This document shows positions 10,101-22,150 of a stretch of DNA of 64,000 nucleotides, piece by piece. The notes under the pieces are model-generated. The model did not search any database. It was given only the letters and a program-made list of their open reading frames with translations, and had not been told where the DNA came from. Each line of letters begins with the position of its first letter. The stretch's first letter is position 1. This DNA comes from Marthasterias glacialis (Eukaryota; Echinodermata; Asteroidea; Forcipulatida; Asteriidae): contig OU452228.1 in NCBI GenBank assembly GCA_911728455.2, forward strand, positions 4,154,001 through 4,218,000, given 5' to 3'. The position numbers were made by a program, and so were the translations under genes.

Positions 10101-13100
10101 TCATTGGTTACAACTGCATTACAAGATAAACCTGTAATAGAGGTTCCCTTGTAAAAAGTTGGATCTAGAACCAGTTTGCAGGATTCAAAATACAGTGCAT
10201 CACCAAGAGTTTGCTCCAGTGAGGCCAATTTCAAAGTTGGTAATCAAAATGCAATAATATCCAATGCACATGGACATTTGAGCTTCATGCTAAGAAAGCA
10301 TTTTGTAGCCTCAAATTGAATGTTATATATAAATGTTTTCAGATGTGAAGTTAACCTACTGTTTACAGGTCAGTTCTATAAAAGTTAACAGTTAGGCATA
10401 AAATATTTCCCCCCAAAAATAATTTTTTGTAATTTAATAACTCTTGGTCCATAATTTGTTTTATTCCAACAAGAATGAAGATAGTAGAGGATACGAATCT
10501 TGATTGCAGTGCTGTCCATTCTCAGTAATCGCTTGACCTCTTCCTCTACATCAGGGGCTTCAATATACTGTCAAAGGAAAACAGGACAGAGATGTGATGG
10601 CCAGGGAAAGTGGTTGTAAACACAATGTCAGTTAAAACAAACTGTTTACAAAATTCTTTATTACATAAAATGTATTTCTTTATCTCAAGCCATCCTCAGA
10701 TCGACATTGCAATGATACAGAACAGTCGGTGACTGACTTTTCAGGATGATGGTTCGTCGATTGTTTATGACCTAAGATTATCTTCAATGATATCAAGACT
10801 ATATTAGCATCAGTCACCGTTTAAAAAAAATCAATAGACATACGAGTAGAAAAACTCCAACTTCTGCGACAGTTTCCCGACAGGCGGGAATCAATCATAG
10901 TCAACATGTGTGTAGTTACAACATCATGCACCCATATAAGTTGCCGCGAGCAAAACGGCATGCGGAAAAGTAGGCAACAAAATGGTGGCGGCTGAACAGA
11001 CTAGCAAATCATATTTCAAATATATTCACATTACAAACAACATATGTTTCAATTTACAATTTTTTTTTAACAACATCAGTTAAATAAACACTTCTCTCAA
11101 AACTTTCCATCAAAATGTACGCCGCCATATTGAAAAAGACAAGTGATTACACCTGTGTCTATGCCATGGAATCATCATCACTGATCGATCAAGGGTGACA
11201 TGAGCATGGTTTTGTCACTTGACGCTTGTTCCACGACACTCACACTAGTTCTCAGTTAGAGTCACCTGAGCGTCAACTTTCTTCTTGATGCTGTCAGTTC
11301 CCTTGCAGCACCAGCAAATTGCAGGTCTACCTAAGAATGGCTCAACAGTGTAAATACAGAGTGGAATATGGCAGTTGTGGAGGCACAATCCCAACCTATT
11401 TAATTCATGTAAGTTCAAGTACATGTACCTTCTTTTTTGCTGTCTTTCTAAATCGCCTTTTCCTAACATTCTTCAGTGGTGGAGTGACTGAAAGAAAAAG
11501 GATTATTCAATACTGAGACAACTACTTCAGTAGAAGCAATTTCAACTTCACCCTTTACAGACCATTTATTTCATGTAGAATAATCTTCATGTGCCAGATA
11601 TGGACAACATGTTGAATATATTTTGACACAATGTTTCCATCCAAAATGACTGGGTAAAAAAGCAGATAAAACAACAAGTTAGTTGGTTTTAGAATGTAGA
11701 AAATTTGTTAAACATGGAGAATATCGGACAATGTCAATTCAGGACATGACTTTACTTTGACCTATTTGGTTGACAGGAAAATAGCCACATACTGTGGCCA
11801 CAAATAGCCGCAATTGTCAATTTTGGTACAAGCTGCCTACAAATAAAAACGCCTTTATCACACCAGCACGGCCCAAAAAATTTACACAAAACCGCAGGCT
11901 AAAGGCCAGTAATTTTGGCATCAGGCCAGTAAACTGATGACTGGACAAGCGCGGCGGCGGTCTTGTGTTTTTGTTCAAATGTTGACTTTCGGTCTGATTA
12001 AATATCTTTCAGTTCTGTTGAGTATTGACAAATTCTTACCCATAATACAAATGGGATAAATCTTTTCTTAGTGCTTGTTCAAATTAAAACAGCTCAAATG
12101 TTGAACTGTGTAGGTATTTTTTTTCAACTCGTCTTGTAAAAAGAACTCTGGTCCAGTAAACATTTTGAGCTACAAGCCCTGCGGTCTTGTTGAATTTCCC
12201 CCCCAACTCAAGCTCTGCATCACGCCCAACTAAACAAGGTTTACTCCCATTCCAAACAGGGATCAGGCTATTATTCCATCCAGCCTCATTTTCATACACT
12301 GATTTGAAAGGAAGAAATTCAAAAATTGCTGCACTGCATTTAAGCTTCAATGCCGTGTATGCAGCTGTGTCAATCTCCTTACCTCCATGATTTAGAACAA
12401 ACTTCTTATCAACTCTGTCTGTCCTCTTCAGTCCCTTCTCCTCCGCTTCCTTTTCTTTCTGATCTGTCTCCAGTGCCTGCTCCTCTGTGCTGCAGACAAG
12501 CATCTACAGAAAGAACAAGATAATGTAGGCATTTTATGTTTGTCACATCCAACACCGAACACACCTGCAAATTGGCAGAAAGATTGGCAGAAAGGGAGTT
12601 TACACTGTGAACCAGAATAACTTGGGTTTAACCCTTCTATTCTACAATAAATTTTGTGGGTTATTTTATTTATTTATTTCATTTTATTTGTTCATTTATT
12701 TATTTATTTATTTCATTACACATCCAACAGCGCAAGTGCCAGTAACAGGATGGTGAATAGGAAACGAGAAGAAATGTTCAGTTTTAGATGTGGGAGGAAA
12801 ACCTCAAATGGTGAAAATCAACACGATCAGGTAGGAACTGAAAACCCAATCCATATGCAAGTCCCAGGTGGGATTTGAGCCATGGTCCACAGAGGTGAAA
12901 GGCAGGGAAAGAAGCCACCGAGACGGCCTAATGCTCATCGGTTATTAACAACCAAACTGGAGTGAGGTGCACTACTCCGTTAAGCACAGCACTCCATAGT
13001 GCTACAACAAAATGTCATTACTTAATCAAGTCTCATAATTTGATGCTCATAAGTTTGCATACGACAAACAGTGTTTGTAATTTACCTGGCAAATATCAGC

Positions 13101-16100
13101 TGTCTTCCAGAATGTCTTCTTATCAATCGTCTTGTGAGATTCTAGAATACAGGGCAGGTCCATCAGCTGATGATGGGTCAAGATAAAACACACAATAACA
13201 ATAAGACAATTGCACTTTCAATCTTCCATTATGTCCACAGAAAACCAAAGTGATTGCACCCATATTGAATATTATATTACCAGTACTGAACATGAAATTG
13301 CAGCTTTGGAAAGTCCATTGTAAGGTTCCATTGAAATCCTAACAATTTGGGGGGAACAATTTGTATTCATTTTTTATGGTGGAAGCCTCTCTGTAATCCT
13401 CTTCTTGGTACAAAAGGAAAATGGTCTGGAATCGGGGATAACACAATATTAAACACCTGCATAATAGCCTAAAATTAACAAAATATTCACAACCATCTGT
13501 CCTGTTTGTGAGGGTGAAACAAAGCTTTATACAGCGTGTGCGTGCTCTATGCAGTGGAATGTCTGGGCAACCTTTGTTCTGGTATTCCAATTTTACACAA
13601 TGCTATGTTGCAACGTCCCTTGTTTGCTGGCTCAAAACATATTTTCGTGGATTCACGTCAGCCGGTGGTAACTGGTTAAGCTGGAATGACATTCTTGAAA
13701 CTTTTTGTTTTGTCTTACTTACTTTGGCAGAGAATACTTCATCGTTAAACTTGACAGTTCCATGGCGCATATCAGCTGCAGGAGAGGGAAAGTTAACACG
13801 CATCAAAAACCATCAGCACAATATGAACCACAATTGGGTTTTTAGTACATGGTTTCATTTTACAGCTGCAATCGTTTTAACACATTACATTAAATATGTG
13901 ACTTTCAGTGCAAACAAGGCATCATTAAATGGGTAAGCAAAAAGGTTGTGGGAGGACATATTCACAACTCCAATTGTAATGTAATTTCAAACATGTATAC
14001 GCAACTACATACATGTATAACATGTCTTTTTTGTTTCAAAAGCATCCTTCCATTACAATTGTAACAATAAAGATCAGGGCCATGCAGAATACATGTATAT
14101 ACACCTTTGTAAACCAACTACATCTTACATGTATCATGTACGTAAAGTACACTGTATTTCACAAACCTCAAAATAGTTAGGTTGGACAAAACTTACACAT
14201 GACTTCTATGGCCAGTTTGTCTTTTAAAGTTTGGCTCCCTACATTCACCAGCTTCCTCAATTCACCACTTGCGTGCTGTAAAAGAAAATTCCAACTGTCA
14301 AACAGAGTCTCTTTCAATGGAACTGTGGGTTTGGAACTATTTCACACGTAAATGAGTTCTACAAGAACTTTTGACAAAATGACGTAGTGATTGCATAGTC
14401 ACCTGTGGCATTCTTAGAATGAAGTGATTCTCCAGTTCTGGTAGATGTTCATCTCTGCGTAGCGTGGCTGGATTCGCCTTGCTACCAGTACCACCTTGTC
14501 TGTTATTAGGCGTTGATCGACCACCGCTTCCACCTTTGGGGGTTCCTGCCCTATTGGCAAAAGAGCAATTTAAGTCTACATTAAGTTTCCAGAGTTTCCA
14601 TAAAAGAGCTCAATAATCAACACTGTCCAGACTAATCATGTGACTTTCCATGGTGTTTAATATTTTTTTAGCTATCACCGCCGTTATAAATCCATACATA
14701 TTCACGAACATGGTTTTGTGTGACACTAAACACAATGTAAATATTCCATTTTATCGCGCATGTGATAAAATTTGTTACACACTGTACACACTGCAATACA
14801 CTTCCTGAACGGCGCCCTCTACTTTACATTGGGAGCATTAACTTTGCTGTTTGCTGGGTTTTCCCAGGGGCCTCTTTTTCCCAGGTACTTTGCTATGCAC
14901 TGGTGCCCGCTCTAGGTGAGAGAGGGCTTGTTTCTGTGTGGTCAGTTCTTGGTATGTTTTTACGATGGGGCGTACTCTGGACCATTCAAGGCCATGCTTG
15001 CCAATGACGGTTCGGGAGTGGGCGCCAGGAGTTGAATTTGATTCACTTTTGTTACAGCTTTTCTTTAAAACCATCCCACCTCCACCCCAATGCTCCTACC
15101 TTCAGTTCTACTTAGGTAATTGGCTATGGAGCACATGGAATATTCAGCATTGCCTTGGTTTAATTGCTTCAACCTCGTACTTAAATTCAGTATAGTGTTA
15201 ATATATGGGAGAGGGCTTCACCTGGAGTGGGTTAGGCCCATTTTGTTTAGGGGAAAGGTCTTACATTTCCTTAATCTGTGTAAACTTACGAATATTCATT
15301 GTTATTAATATACAGCCAAAATTGTAAGCATGATTTAAGCTCCTGTCGGTTCAGTCGGGGCTAATATTTCAACCGTTGGAATTCACAAGTGCATAGGATG
15401 GCTAAACGTAATTAATTGTAACATTGGTTATTGTATAATGCAAATTTTGGGGTTTGATCAGCCCCATAATTTAATTTTTGGGCCGCGCGATGCCTGTTTT
15501 AATGTGGGCCGCCCATTGCCCGTCATTTTATGTGGGCCGTTCGTTGCCCATAATTTAATGTGGGAGGCTTGTTGCCCGTGATTTTATATGGGCCGCTCGT
15601 TGCCTATGTTTTGTGATTCTTGTGCTGTTTGCCCATGGTTTGTGTGGTTACTTTGGGCCAGTCGTCTGTCTTTGTGACATGTGGTGGGCAAGCCTGCCAG
15701 TTTGTTTATTTACATAATATTAATTGCACAACAGAAAACATTGCACAGCCTGTCACTTAATAGGCTACCTTGGTTTGGGCAAATTGCCGCTTGAAAAAAA
15801 TTATTAGATTCGGGCAAACAATGCCCGAACAATGTTTGTTCAATAAACCAGTTTGGAGCTGTGACAAAAACGTCAGTCAGGTATCTCATGCTTTTTATTG
15901 TGTGTTGTCAGTGTGTAATTTATTATTTTGTGTAACAAATTAGCCAACGCATAGACAATGTTCTTATTGCCACAACGAGAATGATGACACAAACACCTGT
16001 TGCATATTTAGCCTGTAAACCAACCAATAAATAAATGGCCTCAAAACAAAATAAAGAGGCACGAAATGTACCTGCTTCCATTTCGGTTTGTCCCAGGTCG

Positions 16101-16301
16101 ACTACCAGGACGACTACCAGGACGACTGTTGGGTCTGCTGCCAGGCTTGCTGCTTGGTCTACTGCCAGGCTTACTACTGCTAGGTCTGCTGTTTGACTTG
16201 CCACCTGGCCTTGGTCTGCTACTTGATGCTGGTGTTCGTCGTGCATTAGATGGTGACTTACTCTTGGCCTTGCCACCAGATTTACTGTTACTGCTACTCA
16301 T
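7167..16301 (-). CDS. TAF7: TFIID subunit TAF7 (TAFII55), 13 exons, complete
   Basis: TAF7 is a TFIID subunit that binds TAF1 and regulates its acetyltransferase activity in RNA polymerase II initiation. Exons, transcript order: 16301-16072, 14550-14403, 14275-14197, 13775-13723, 13166-13086, 12503-12383, 11487-11429, 10567-10495, 9640-9560, 9446-9237, 8736-8627, 7547-7488, 7202-7167. All phases agree and give 446 codons plus stop. The conserved TAFII55 domain covers about residues 113-310: [77 protein letters not shown] and WEVLAEED. An acidic stretch (about 310-378, [12 protein letters not shown]) and a coiled coil (about 380-435, [19 protein letters not shown]) follow. Human TAF7 has about 349 residues; the excess is a basic Ser/Pro/Arg/Gly extension (residues 1-110) with PGSRPxS repeats. 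The start is the ATG opening [10 protein letters not shown]; a farther upstream in-frame ATG (16349) is possible. Confidence 0.95.
7985..8140 (-). repeat. tRNA-derived repeat, tandem copy 1
   Basis: On the minus strand a tRNA-like T-arm (CAGGTTCAAATCC, near 8035-8050) and an upstream head remain. The stretch GATTTGAACCTGCGACCTC, then TTGGCAGTCTCCCT and CAATATCTTTGTT, recurs 300 bp later at 8310-8455. It is a decayed SINE or tRNA relic inside a TAF7 intron. Confidence 0.5.
8310..8460 (-). repeat. tRNA-derived repeat, tandem copy 2
   Basis: This is a second copy of the neighbouring repeat: GACTAGAACAGTATTTGAACC, cited as landmark at 8336-8356, then TGGCGCTCTACC (the complement of an A-box-like GGTAGAGCGCCA) and CGATCTCCCTCTTTTG. 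It keeps the tRNA-like head better than copy 1. Confidence 0.5.
8925..9130 (+). repeat. Dispersed repeat B, copy 1
   Basis: The block GAAGCAATCTCCATTGGTTTT, cited as landmark at 9023-9043, with CCGAGGACCCATGAAAACAAAG and GAGGACCTATTG around it, recurs inverted at 38150-38350. Its class is unknown and it has no coding potential. It lies in a TAF7 intron. Confidence 0.5.
9778..10069. repeat. MITE with about 45-bp terminal inverted repeats
   Basis: The left end reads ACACCCATTTCACACTGGCG and the right end is its near complement, ending GAAACGGGTGT. The match continues inward through GCTCCAGAGTCGAGCCGAACC / GGTTCGGTTCGAGGACTC. The 292-bp length and lack of a frame indicate a non-autonomous DNA transposon in a TAF7 intron. 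Confidence 0.75.
12655..12930 (-). repeat. SINE-like repeat, copy 2, with (TTTA)n tail
   Basis: An (ATTT)n run at about 12660-12715 is followed by a body containing AGTTTTAGATGTGGGAGGAAA, cited as landmark at 12781-12801, and an inverted B-box-like GGGATTTGAGCC. The same body block occurs at 40805-40830. It lies in a TAF7 intron. Confidence 0.5.
15479..15625 (+). repeat. Minisatellite, about 27-28 bp unit, 5 copies
   Basis: The motif TGGGCCGCTCGTTGCCCGTA, with variants, recurs at about 15480, 15507, 15534, 15562 and 15590, each followed by an ATTTTAT-like stretch. Units differ at several bases, so it is old or degenerate. It lies in TAF7 intron 1. Confidence 0.7.
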
Positions 16302-17100
16302 CTTGATTCTGTCATGAGACAAAGTTAAAAACATGACAAAACGTGACACCTTTTGTGACTCATTTCTGCTGAATTTAACCTCTCTGGCTTGTTTTTAATT
16401 CTACTACAGCAGATTTTTGCCATACATGTGTGTTAATGCATCCCATTACTCTGGTCACTATAAAACATGCCCATCTCAATTACTTATGTTTTTTTTTTTC
16501 TATAATTTGAGCTTGAGTTTTAAAATACAGGTGATGTACATGTATGTGAAATGGTGGAAGGAGCGGAGGGCAAAAAATACCGCTTCCGACCCCCACTTTC
16601 AACGGAATTTTTTGGATTTTATTGCACTTTAACTGTATAAAAAGATTTACAGCATTAGGCCTATACATGGATAAACAGGCATTTTGAATTACATGTACAA
16701 ATTACAAAGTATCAAAATCATGAAAGATAGGCCATTTCGGTCCAGCTCTACTTTCTGAATGGCATATCAGTTTCCTTGGGCATGTGAGTGCGAGAGTTCC
16801 CGCTGCACAATAAAAGTCCGCAAGTAATAATTCTTGTTTATTTATTAATCAAAAATGGTTAATAGTTAAACGATTTTCCTCAAGAAAAGGAAATAAAGTC
16901 TGACATTCATCTAAAAAAAAAACTTTTAACAAATCACTCTGAGAGTGTGGGTCGGATATGCATTTTTTTTCTGGGGTAGGAGATGTTGTTGGCAATGGAT
17001 GGATCACTTGTTATCAGGATTGTGACTTTACTTCTCAATGGAACTTCTATCTAGACAGACAGTGGCACATTTCAGAAGATAGATTGATACCAGTGTAGTA
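16302..17100. other. TAF7 upstream region, no gene seen
   Basis: This is the 5' side of TAF7 (minus strand). No coding frame with recognisable protein is present, and no clear TATA box was identified at a supportable distance from the TAF7 ATG. Confidence 0.4.
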
Positions 17101-17104
17101 GTCA

Positions 17105-17215
17105 CGACCTGGAAGTCCGAGACCGAGACCGAGACTGAGACCGAGACCAGTCCTACCCAGGGGGAGACCAGTCTTTCCAAGACCAAGACTTTTGCTGGCC
17201 GAGACCGAGAACGTC
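17105..17215 (+). repeat. GAGACC-motif tract
   Basis: GAGACC or GAGACT recurs every 6 bases in 17119-17149 and again at wider spacing to 17210. In style it resembles the subterminal motif tracts at 1493 and 49780, but with another hexamer. It is probably the end of an unrelated non-autonomous element whose other end was not found. Its Leu/Gly-rich translation on the minus strand is not a gene. Confidence 0.5.
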
Positions 17216-17619
17216 ATTGCAATCAAAGTGGTACGACTTGCTCGCACTTTGGAAACTTAGCGTTTTGGGCATGGGAAGGGGGTGGGCTGTCAGTGTCATG
17301 GCAACTGTGAATGATGAGACTGATGTTAAAAAAGAGAGCCATTATTTATTAACACTAACTAGTATTAATTAGTAACAGCACAACAAGGTGGGCTAGGAGT
17401 AGGGGTACTCCTAGAACTATGAGTTTCGTTCCGCTATCGTCTCCACGAACCTCATAGAGTGACATGTACAAAATCCTATTCGAAACTTTCTGCCCTTCAC
17501 GTTTACATGGCTACAGTTCTTTTTTGAAATCAGATCTCGCCAAAACTAGGCTCTATGTGTTCTTTCAACTCTCATCGAGCGTTGCACGGGTCCAGAAAAT
17601 CCACTCCGCAAACTAAAAG

Positions 17620-18291
17620 TTGTTAAAAAGTGATAAATTCTCACCAGAATTTAGATCCCATTCAAACAGTATTGCAACAAATATGGCGACCGGAGTTGCA
17701 AAATTAACTGGTATGCTGCTATGCGGTGCGCTGGTCCTATGGGCTGGTTCCGCGTACCAGTTAATTTTGGCCTCTATCCCACTTCTGAAAGCAGTGGAAA
17801 AGGTACAAAGTATGCCAGATGGGTTACAAGAGGTGAAAACCCTTTTGGCGTCTTCAGGCAGCCTCTTAGGTTCGGCCATAGGACGTGTGTCCATTTTCAG
17901 ACAAGGACACGCCGACCCATTCATTAAGGAAGAGTTTCTCCGAGACGTGACTCCGTCAATGTGCTGTATTCTGGGGGATGAATGGACCCAGAAAGTTGAA
18001 GAAGAAGACAAGCTCAATAGAGTGACGCAAAAGGTGGTGAAAAACACGAGCACCAGTACAAAGACAAAGTCGTCTTTCAAAGATAAAGGTGGCCCATTCA
18101 AGAAATCTCCCGGTTTCAACAAGGACACCTCTTACAACCGAAGCAAAGGCTTCAACAATAACAGAGGCCAGTATCAGCACAAGTCCTTCAATGCTAGCGG
18201 ACATAGTCGAGCGGGATACAATCAGGATTCTTTTCGCTCCAATTCGAAAGGAAAAGAGCAATACCAGACAAAAAAGTATCAAAAAAACTAA
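17620..18291 (+). pseudogene. DIRS element: gag-like region (fossil)
   Basis: This first region of the element encodes a protein rich in Lys, Ser, Asn and Gly in its second half, consistent with a nucleic-acid-binding Gag-like product. No zinc knuckle is seen. It is assigned by position ahead of the reverse transcriptase; sequence recognition alone would be weak. Confidence 0.55.
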
Positions 18292-18332
18292 GTCGCACTC
18301 CACAAGACACCAACGTACAAAAAGGGCCCGAT

Positions 18333-20393
18333 TTGGTCAACTACTATGGGCATCATTATGCAGGCAGAATAAAAAATTATCTTTCAGAGTGGGAAAAGTT
18401 GACCAACGACCCATTTATTCTCCAATCAGTAGTAGGTTACCAAATCGAGTGGACGTATCAGCCATGGCAGATAAAAGTGCCAAAACAGTTTCACATGAAC
18501 AAGAAACAACAAAAAGTTACAAAGGACGAAATACACAACATGCTAAAGAAAGGTGCAATAAGACAAGTAGAGGAGTGCCCGAACCAGTTTATTTCAACGA
18601 TCTTCATCATACCCAAGAAGTCAGGAGGGTTTCGGCCAGTTTTCAATCTGAAACAACTCAATCGCTTCATCAGAACCGAACACTTCAAAATGGAATCGGT
18701 GAACATGGCCAAACATTTGGTTCAGAAGGACGATTGGATGGTCTCCATCGACCTGAAGGATGCCTACTTCATGATTCCGATATGGTCAGAACACAGGAGG
18801 TTCCTGAGGTTCGAATGGGATGACAAGTTGATGGAGTTTCAGGTGATTCCATTCGGGTTGAAATCAGCTCCTCGGCTGTTTACAAAGCTTATGAAACCGG
18901 TCATTTCTCACCTATGACAGAGGGCAATGAAGTTGATCATTTACCTAGACGACCTGCTCCTGATAGCCCAGTCCGAAAGAGAGTGTCTTTCCCAGAAGCA
19001 ATACATTCTGCATTTATTCGAGAAGCTGGGTCTGTTGGTAAATTGGGAAAAATCTCAACTGGTCCCATGTCACAAGATTTGTTTTCTAGGACATATGATA
19101 GACTCCCACAAATTGACTTTGAGCCTCCCAATGGAAAAAGTCAACCATCTGGAAACTTTGTGCAAACAAACCATCAAAAAGCCTCAGATAACAGCAGAAG
19201 CGTTGGCCAGCATTCTGGGAAAAATGAGCTCGACGGCAGAAGATGTCGTTCCAGCACCAATTTTTTTCCGAGCCTTACAGGCAGATCTAATTCCGATAGT
19301 CCAGAAAGACCCTTCATACCAGAGTCTGGTGACCTTATCTGAAGCAAGTGTTCAAGAGCTTCAGTGGTGGGCACAGTGCCTTCGTCAATGGAATGGGAAA
19401 CCATTGGTGCTACCACATCCGGAGATAACAATAACATCAGATGCGTCGACCCAGGGCTGGGGGGCCCACTGCGGGTCGACAGAGACAGGGGGTCGATGGT
19501 CTCTTGCCGAGAAAGGACATCACATAAATTATCTAGAACTTCTGGCATCTTTCTTGGCCCTTCAAACCTTTGCAGCAGACAAAACAAAGTGCCATGTGAA
19601 ACTACGGCTGGACAATTCAACAGCAATAGCCTATATCAAACACAAAGGGGGAACCCACACCTCCAGCCTATCACAACTAGCAATACAGATGTGGAAATGG
19701 TGCATGCAAAAGGAGATCACACTTACTGCTTACCATGTCCCTGGGATAGACAATGGCATCGCCGACTTCCAATCACGAGTATTTGTAGACAGGCTGGAGT
19801 GGATGTTACATGTACATCCAAAGATTTTCACACAACTGTGCAACCAACTTCAGTTCCACCCCACGATAGACCTATTTGCCTCGAGGCTGAATCATCAGAC
19901 ACCACGTTATGTGGCGTGGAAACCAGACCCAGGGGCAGTGGCGATCGATGCCTTCTCGATGAGTTGGACGAACGAACAAGCATATGCATTTCCGCCCTTT
20001 TGTCTCTTAGCACAAGTATTGAAGAAAACGGGACTAGACAAATCAACAATCTTAGTGGTGGCACCAACATGGACAACCCAAGTTTGGTACCCCATGTTAC
20101 TAGAACTAGCAATTACACAGCCAATCCTGCTTCCTCAGTGGGAAGACAGCCTGACTCAACCACATTCAGGCCAGCCTCACCCTTTGACCAGTTCCCTGCA
20201 TCTAGCGGCATGGCTGCTTTGCGGAGACGTTTCCAAGAGAAAGGGTTTTCGCGAGAAGTGGCTGAGGTCATGCTGGACAGTTGCCGAAAATCAAGCCACA
20301 AACAATATCAATCTGCATGGGCAGCTTGGTGTAGCTGGTGTCTTAGACGAGGATCACTTGATCCAGTTTCAGCGCCTATACCTGAAATTGTAG
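18333..20393 (+). pseudogene. DIRS element: RT / RNase H / methyltransferase-like region (fossil)
   Basis: Reverse transcriptase signatures include RPVFNLKQLN, SIDLKDAYFMIPI, FGLKSAPRLFTKLM and the YLDD catalytic box. RNase H follows, with ITSDAST and LRLDNSTAIAYIKH. The region ends with the IDLFASRLN ... DAFSM block that follows RNase H in DIRS elements. This copy is not fully open, with about one break. Its end overlaps the recombinase region in another frame, as the family commonly does. Confidence 0.85.
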
Positions 20394-21226
20394 AATTTTT
20401 GGTAGCCTGTGAAAAGGACAGAGGTTTGAGTTACAGATCCTTAGGAGTTTACAGATCTGCCATTTCCCTATATCACCGACCAATAGGGGGTGTACCGGTG
20501 GGACAGTCCGCAGAGATTTGCCAGTTAATGAAAGGTTTTTTCAATAGAAATCCGCCAAGACCAAGGTATGCACTGACTTGGGAAGTTGACCAAGTTTTGG
20601 TATTTATAAAAAACCTAGATGACAGCCGGTCATTAAAAGTGCTTACCCTAAAAACCGTGTTCCTTTTAGGCCTAGTAACTTTAGGAAGGGTATCATCCTT
20701 GGTGAACATTGACATTAAGGACTTGTCAGTATCACAGAGCTGTTTGAGATTCATTCCAACCAAACTACATAAGCAGAATAGACCTGGAAATAACATTAAG
20801 AGTGTGGTCATTGAGTCATATGAGGATAAACAAATTTGTCCAGTGCACACTGTTTCCAAATATTTAACTAGAACAAGTACCTGTCGAGGATCAGAGACAC
20901 AGTTGTTCATTAGTCATGTTAAGCCTCATAGGAAGGTGGTCTCTCCTACAATAAGTCGTTGGATGGTTGACGTACTAAGTTTGGCAGGTATAGATGTGGA
21001 AAAGTTCAAAGCACATTCAACAAGAGGTGCAGCGGCATCTTGTTCTCATAATCTGGGAGTATCCTTAAGAGACATCTTGGAAACTGCAGGTTGGTCCTCT
21101 GGTTCGACCTTCAGTCGGTTTGATCATAGACCTACTGCAACCTCAGCGGTTGCACAAGCTGTTCTTGGTGGGTTGACTTCAAAGTCGCCTATTGATTCAA
21201 GCCGTAAGAGGACGCAGTATAATTAA
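20150..21226 (+). pseudogene. DIRS element: tyrosine recombinase region (fossil)
   Basis: The recombinase domain is recognised by an N-terminal SAM-like segment (SSHKQYQSAWAAWCSWC), the arginine block GLVTLGRVSSLVNI and the C-terminal KAHSTRGAAAS box followed by GWSSGSTFSRF. This enzyme class, rather than a DDE integrase, separates DIRS elements from ordinary LTR retrotransposons. The open frame runs farther upstream, overlapping the RNase H region. Confidence 0.8.
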
Positions 21227-21294
21227 TGATTATGCAAGGGTACTTACCTGAAGTATAATCGTGATTATACAAGTCCTCTGAAGGTGAGAATCAA
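21221..21294 (+). repeat. Inverted repeat, left partner, of the DIRS 3' region
   Basis: It matches the complement of 22077-22150 over 74 bases with no mismatch seen. It contains the internal palindrome GTATAATCGTGATTATAC and starts at the end of the recombinase region. Confidence 0.85.
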
Positions 21295-22076
21295 TTCCCA
21301 CCCATTTTGCAAGTAAGAGTACTTGTGGAGTTCCCTAGCCCTTAATCTCACCTTCACAGTTGACTGGAGATCTAGGGTAGATATACCAGTAGAGTACATT
21401 GTATATAGTTTGTCACATATAGACCATGTTACCTGTGACATCACATGTTTACAAAAGAGCCACAGAACCTGGACTTCCTGCAGGCATGATTTGTACACGG
21501 CTCAATGGGAAAATACTTTAAATCTTTCATTTTATGGAGATTGCACTGTCCGATTGTCATCAACTTTGGATATGAAGGAAAGGGGCACATCTCACAACTA
21601 GTTCAGCTCTCATTTTAATAGCCATTGAATTTATGTGGAAATTATGATACAAAATGTAAAATTTCTCATATGTCCCATGCAGTATCTTGCCTGCCAGTAA
21701 TTGCCCTGGAATGTACAAGGTCACTCTTTTGTAAACAAGGGTCACATGGTCTATTGTGATTATGGTTAATTGTTGACTTGTTCTATAGTTAATTTTGTTG
21801 TTTGAACCAGTTCTTAATGGATGTTTTTATATAGTCGAGTTACGATGGTTGTTGTTTTTACCATGCCTTTGCATGTTTTAATATTATGGAAATTGTTTCA
21901 CTTATACACGTAGAGTGAATATTAACCCACCCTGTAGCTGTCACCTTTGAGTTGGCAATAGGTGACCCTCCCAAGGAACAGAACCTATGAGAAGAGGTCA
22001 GAGTTCAGGGCGCAGGACAGGAAGTGGAGTTTAATTTAAAGCCTGGTGTACCGCCAAAGTCGGAGGAGAACGCCTA

Positions 22077-22150
22077 TTGATTCTCACCTTCAGAGGACTT
22101 GTATAATCACGATTATACTTCAGGTAAGTACCCTTGCATAATCATTAATT
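22077..22150 (-). repeat. Inverted repeat, right partner, and likely 3' end of the DIRS element
   Basis: This is the perfect inverted partner of 21221-21294, separated by about 780 bp of non-coding sequence. Sequence beyond it shows no further match to the element, so it probably marks the right terminus. Confidence 0.75.

Larger units (their letters stand above)
17600..22150 (+). mobile_element. DIRS-like tyrosine-recombinase retrotransposon (fossil copy)
   Basis: The order of parts is typical of metazoan DIRS elements: a gag-like region, then reverse transcriptase, RNase H and a methyltransferase-like domain, then an overlapping tyrosine recombinase, then a 3' region bounded by inverted repeats. 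The 74-bp inverted repeats at 21221-21294 and 22077-22150 match perfectly by eye, which points to a young insertion. The copy looks nearly whole but carries roughly one or two breaks in its coding part. The left terminus was not found: no partner of the inverted repeat is visible upstream of the gag-like region, so the start is approximate. Confidence 0.85.

Noticed and set aside
10722-10820. Foldback with CGGTGACTGA / TCAGTCACCG ends
   Set aside because: The match is only about 10 bp and the arms do not extend, so chance is plausible.
16066-16317. Plus-strand leucine-rich frame
   Set aside because: It is the complement of the Ser/Pro/Arg-rich TAF7 exon 1; the TAF7 frame has conserved neighbours and splice phases.
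17047-17247. Gly/Leu-repeat protein on the minus strand
   Set aside because: It is the translation of the GAGACC hexamer tract.
18089-18823. Additional host gene overlapping the retroelement
   Set aside because: It is an alternative-frame shadow of the gag and reverse transcriptase regions with no recognisable domain of its own.
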